Source: Bacteroidales bacterium (GTDB taxonomy: Bacteria; Bacteroidota; Bacteroidia; Bacteroidales; VadinHA17). Taken from it: 9,157 nucleotides of DNA. Numbering within the stretch: position 1 is the stretch's first letter; each line of letters begins with the position of its first letter. The DNA lies in contig JAITVX010000230.1 in the NCBI GenBank assembly GCA_031285575.1, positions 1 through 9,157 of the forward strand, read 5' to 3'. A program made the translations under genes and the position numbers. The notes beneath the pieces were generated by a model. That model saw nothing but the letters and a program-made list of their open reading frames with translations, was not told where the DNA came from and did no database searches. Positions 6,274 to 9,157 of the stretch are shown here, in pieces.

Positions 6274-8778
6274 TTATTCCAGGTTCTTCAAAATATGTTC
6301 CAGAGATATAAAATCGGCACAGATAACTTCGCGCGCCTTGCTTCCTTCAAACGGGCCTACTACTCCGGCGGCTTCAAGCTGGTCGATTATTCTGCCGGCG
6401 CGGTTGTAACCAATGGACAGTTTTCTCTGTATCAGCGACGTGCTTCCCTGCTGATGCTGCACTACAAGCCGGGCGGCGTCTTCAAACATCGAGTCGCGTT
6501 TGCGCAAATCTACTTCAGCGGCGCCCGACTCGCTGTCGTCAACATATTCGGGCAGGTGCATGGCGTCGGGATAGCCCTGCTGTGCACCGATATATTCGGT
6601 AAGCTCTTCTATTTCGGGCGTATCGACAAAGGCGCACTGCACCCTAACCGGTTCGTTGCCCGACGAGATGAGCATGTCGCCGCGCCCCACAAGCCTGTCG
6701 GCGCCGGTGGCGTCGAGGATGGTGCGCGAATCGACCGACGAGAAGACCCTGAATGCAACCCGTGTAGGGAAGTTGGCCTTGATGAACCCGGTAATAATAT
6801 TTGCCGAGGGGCGCTGGGTAGATATTATAAGGTGTATCCCGATGGCTCTTGCAAGTTGCGCGAGCCTTCCTATGGGGCCTTCTATCTCGCGGCCGGCGGT
6901 CATGATAAGGTCTGCAAATTCATCGATAATAAGAACTATGTATGGCAGGTATTTATGCCCTTTTTCGGGGTTCAGTTTTCTCGAAATAAACTTTTCGTTG
7001 TATTCCTTTATATTGCGCGACTGTGCTGCCTTCAGCAGTTCGAGCCTGTTGTCCATCTCTATGCACAGCGAGTTCAGCGTGTTGATGACTTTCTGAGTGT
7101 CGGTAATGATGGCGTCTTCTTCGCCGGGGAGTTTTGCAAGGAAGTGCCTTTCGATTTTGGAATACAGCGGCAGCTCCACACGTTTGGGGTCGATGAGCAC
7201 GAGTTTAAGTTCCGAAGGGTGCTTCTTGAAGAGTATCGACGCTATTATTGTATTTATGCCTACCGATTTGCCCTGCCCTGTGGCGCCGGCTACAAGGAGG
7301 TGGGGCATTTTCGTAAGGTCAACAATATACGGCTCGTTGGTTATTGTGCGTCCGAGCGCCAGGGCAATGTCGAATTTCGATTCCTGAAAGGTTTTTGACG
7401 TTACAAGCGATTTCATCGAAACCATTTCGGGCTTTTTGTTCGGAACTTCTATTCCAACGGTTCCGCGCCCGGGGATGGGGGCAATTATTCTTATGCCTAT
7501 GGCCGACAGGTTAAGGGCTATGTCGTCTTCAAGCGAGCGGATGCGCGAAATCTTCACGCCTCTTTCCGGAACAATTTCGTACAGCGTAACGGTTGGCCCT
7601 ATGGTAGCCGCTATGCTTTTGATGCCTATTTTATAGTCGCCAAGGGTTTTGATTATGTTTTCCTTGTTGTCGAGTATCTCGGTGTTGTCGAATGCAGCGT
7701 CGGCCTTGTAGTCTTTAAGTATTGAGACGGGCGGAAACTTGTATCGCGACAGGTCGAGCCGCGGATCGTAATTGCCGGAGGAGTGCACAATTTCGTCGTC
7801 GTCTAAAATATCGAGGGCGTGGGGTTTCGATATTATGTTCAGGGGAATATCCATGTTCGTTGACGGCGGTGCAGAACTGTCGGGCGGGCGCAAATCGCTG
7901 TCAAAGTCGTGAACTATGCCGCCGGCTTTTTCCGCTTCCTGTTCGTCATTATCTTCATCGCTGCCCTCATCTTCATTGCCGGCATTGTAAACAGGTTTTA
8001 TGACGGTAAAGCTTATGTCGCCTTTTTCATCATCCTGCAAAACGGCTGCTGTTTCGGTTTCAGTTTCGGTTTCAACATTATTGTTCATGCCATTTGCCGT
8101 TTTGCTCTGCGGAGGTTTTGCCGCTTTCCTGCGCGGCAGCCTGAAGAGTGCAAACAGCTTAAGGGGTTTCAGCAGAATGGCAAATGATGCCGGTTTTACT
8201 TTAAGTGCAAATATAAGGTATGCCGCTGTAAACACTGTTATGATGCCTGCAGCGCCAATTGTTCCGGCAAAAGACCGCAGCCACTCGGCAATAAAATAGC
8301 CATGGGCTCCGCCGGGGCCGCTTTTGAGGTATCCGCCTGCATGTCCGAAAAGAAAACCGGATATGAGCGACACAAGTATGGCTGCAAATGCGAACTTCAC
8401 GGCAAGTTTTCCTGGCCTTATCCTGGGCAGTTTAAGCATGGCAAGGCCTGCAACGCCCAAAACAGGCGGTATAAACAGCGCCCCGTAGCCGTAGCCGTAA
8501 GCCATCAGGTAGCGTGCCACGAACGTGCCGAACTTGCCGCCCCAGTTCTGCACCTGCACTCCGGCGCCCGAAAGCACGTCGGAATTGAGAAGGCTGTCGT
8601 CGGCTTTCCACGAAAAAAGATATGATATGCATGCAACAAGAAGATACAGCGCCAGGCCGGTAATAAATATGCCGGCGATAAACTTTATTCGCTCGTCGGT
8701 AAAGAAAGGTTTTGAGCCTTTGGTGTCTTTTTGCGATTTTGCTTTTTTCTTTTGAGTGTCGTCCTTCTCCTGTGCCAT
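6274..8778 (-). CDS. ftsK: DNA translocase FtsK
   Basis: FtsK is a septal DNA pump that moves the chromosome termini into daughter cells and activates XerCD recombination at dif. The 834-residue protein is full length. A basic N-terminus is followed by about four membrane spans in residues 30-195 (for example FIAGIFITGLALYLLVACIS). An acidic, low-complexity linker covers about 215-335 and includes ETETETETA. The motor spans about 350-735: FKVP-like FPPVSIL, Walker A GATGQGKS near 498, LIDPKRVELPLY, Walker B VLIIDEFADL near 615 and ARAIGIHLIISTQRPS. The C-terminal winged-helix gamma domain, which reads oriented KOPS sequences, is at about 770-834 (STSLIQRKLSIGYNRAGRII). The ATG at 8778 follows a promoter at 8814-8846 with a leader of about 30 nt. 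It is the first gene of a three-gene operon. Confidence 0.97.
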   Translation of the reverse strand: MAQEKDDTQKKKAKSQKDTKGSKPFFTDERIKFIAGIFITGLALYLLVACISYLFSWKADDSLLNSDVLSGAGVQVQNWGGKFGTFVARYLMAYGYGYGALFIPPVLGVAGLAMLKLPRIRPGKLAVKFAFAAILVSLISGFLFGHAGGYLKSGPGGAHGYFIAEWLRSFAGTIGAAGIITVFTAAYLIFALKVKPASFAILLKPLKLFALFRLPRRKAAKPPQSKTANGMNNNVETETETETAAVLQDDEKGDISFTVIKPVYNAGNEDEGSDEDNDEQEAEKAGGIVHDFDSDLRPPDSSAPPSTNMDIPLNIISKPHALDILDDDEIVHSSGNYDPRLDLSRYKFPPVSILKDYKADAAFDNTEILDNKENIIKTLGDYKIGIKSIAATIGPTVTLYEIVPERGVKISRIRSLEDDIALNLSAIGIRIIAPIPGRGTVGIEVPNKKPEMVSMKSLVTSKTFQESKFDIALALGRTITNEPYIVDLTKMPHLLVAGATGQGKSVGINTIIASILFKKHPSELKLVLIDPKRVELPLYSKIERHFLAKLPGEEDAIITDTQKVINTLNSLCIEMDNRLELLKAAQSRNIKEYNEKFISRKLNPEKGHKYLPYIVLIIDEFADLIMTAGREIEGPIGRLAQLARAIGIHLIISTQRPSANIITGFIKANFPTRVAFRVFSSVDSRTILDATGADRLVGRGDMLISSGNEPVRVQCAFVDTPEIEELTEYIGAQQGYPDAMHLPEYVDDSESGAAEVDLRKRDSMFEDAARLVVQHQQGSTSLIQRKLSIGYNRAGRIIDQLEAAGVVGPFEGSKAREVICADFISLEHILKNLE
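8051..8074. repeat. 6-bp (12-bp) tandem repeat in the ftsK linker
   Basis: GTTTCG and GTTTCA alternate, giving two perfect 12-bp units (four 6-bp units). They encode the alternating Glu-Thr run in the linker. Unit lengths are multiples of three, so slippage would change linker length without a frameshift. Confidence 0.85.
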
Positions 8779-8813
8779 TTCGGTTAGTGTCTGTTTGTCT
8801 AAAAAACAAAGCC

Positions 8814-8846
8814 CAAAGGTAATAATTTTGCACTTGCCTGAATAAA
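8814..8846 (-). promoter_or_regulatory. Promoter of the ftsK-lolA operon
   Basis: Minus-strand TACCTTTG (8814-8821) matches TAnnTTTG. TTTA at 8843-8846 lies 21 nt upstream as a near match to the -33 TTTG. Transcription would begin near 8807. No other promoter-like match is seen before the downstream genes. Confidence 0.5.
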
Positions 8847-8936
8847 TTGGCGATAATTATTATAAACAAAGTGAATTTTGCGCATCTGTTCTGTGAAATA
8901 TTCCGGGGCAAACGCATGAAACTGGCTTTTTTGCCC

Positions 8937-8946
8937 GCAGCGCTGC
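8937..8946. repeat. 10-bp perfect palindrome beside the tandem array
   Basis: GCAGCGCTGC is self-complementary and sits 6 bp before the first array unit. It is too short to assign a role, but it marks the edge between the AT-rich ftsK upstream region and the GC-rich repeat block. Confidence 0.4.
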
Positions 8947-8952
8947 TCTTCG

Positions 8953-9141
8953 GAAGACCACGCGAGCACCTCCGAGGACCATGCGTGCACCTCGGAGGAC
9001 CACGCGAGCACCTCCGAGGACCATGCGTGCACCTCGGAGGACCATTCGTGCACCTCGGAGGACCATGCGAGCACCTCGGAGGACCAGTCGTGCACCTCGG
9101 AGGACCAAACCTGCACCTCGGAGGACCAATACTGCACATCC
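8953..9141. repeat. Nine-unit 21-bp tandem array
   Basis: Nine units of exactly 21 bp begin at 8953, 8974, 8995, 9016, 9037, 9058, 9079, 9100 and 9121. Nearly constant GAGGACCA and GCACCTCG flank a variable core of about five bases (CGCGA, TGCGT, CGCGA, TGCGT, TTCGT, TGCGA, GTCGT, AACCT, ATACT). Units 1-2 and 3-4 form a higher-order 42-bp pattern; the last two are the most diverged. Unit joins form CCTC-G-GAGG inverted repeats. As 21 is divisible by three and no unit contains a stop, the array reads open in all frames on both strands, so coding is not demonstrated. Minus-strand readings give heptads such as WSSEVHA; one continues to a stop at 8799. A plus-strand frame from ATG 8916 runs off the window. 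The array is GC-rich against an AT-rich flank and the window ends 16 bp later. Confidence 0.9.
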
Positions 9142-9157
9142 CAACACAAAACCAGCC

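Noticed and set aside
6052..7398. 448-codon plus-strand open frame opposite lolA and ftsK
   Set aside because: It lies antisense to two well-supported genes, has no family resemblance and no promoter; it is a product of codon bias on the other strand.
8953..9141. CRISPR array
   Set aside because: The unit is 21 bp with only about five variable bases; there are no spacers of CRISPR length and no cas genes.

Overview
The window looks like a chromosomal fragment of a Bacteroidota (probably Bacteroidales) bacterium. The evidence is the gene content and the promoters. There is a run of ftsK, a lolA-like gene and a secreted protein, a cmk-ispH pair, a queA of the Bacteroidota type, and a cyclophilin-type lipoprotein with the long insertion usual in that phylum. 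Five transcription units are preceded by the -7 motif TAnnTTTG typical of the phylum, and Shine-Dalgarno sequences are weak or absent.

Layout, left to right. Bases 1-308 do not read like the rest: they hold a cysteine-containing open frame (minus strand) ending in a hydrophobic tail, and they abruptly replace the last ~35-40 codons expected for the lipoprotein peptidyl-prolyl isomerase (246-1010, minus). The break is near 305-311 and is either an assembly chimera or a real rearrangement. Between that gene and ispH lies a 115-bp MITE-like element (1121-1235) with perfect 13-bp inverted ends, a 5-bp direct duplication (GAATA) on both sides, and three internal 21-bp palindromic units. Then come ispH (isoprenoid precursor synthesis) and cmk (CMP kinase), which overlap by 17 bp as one minus-strand unit. 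They diverge from queA (queuosine tRNA modification, plus strand). Convergent with queA is a small DUF4870/Tic20-like membrane protein. The right half is a minus-strand operon: ftsK (chromosome translocase), then a LolA-like periplasmic lipoprotein carrier 10 nt later, then an unrecognised secreted protein 29 nt later. The window ends in nine 21-bp tandem units (8953-9141).

Most genes are housekeeping and give a coherent picture of cell division, envelope biogenesis and basic metabolism. The accessory signals are the two contig-end anomalies (foreign-looking left end, tandem array at the right end) and the small transposon-like element. I see no tRNA, rRNA, CRISPR array, defence system or transposase gene. 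The most interesting new object is the MITE-like element with 21-bp palindromic units, and the fact that the unrelated-looking right-end array has the same 21-bp period and also carries short palindromes.
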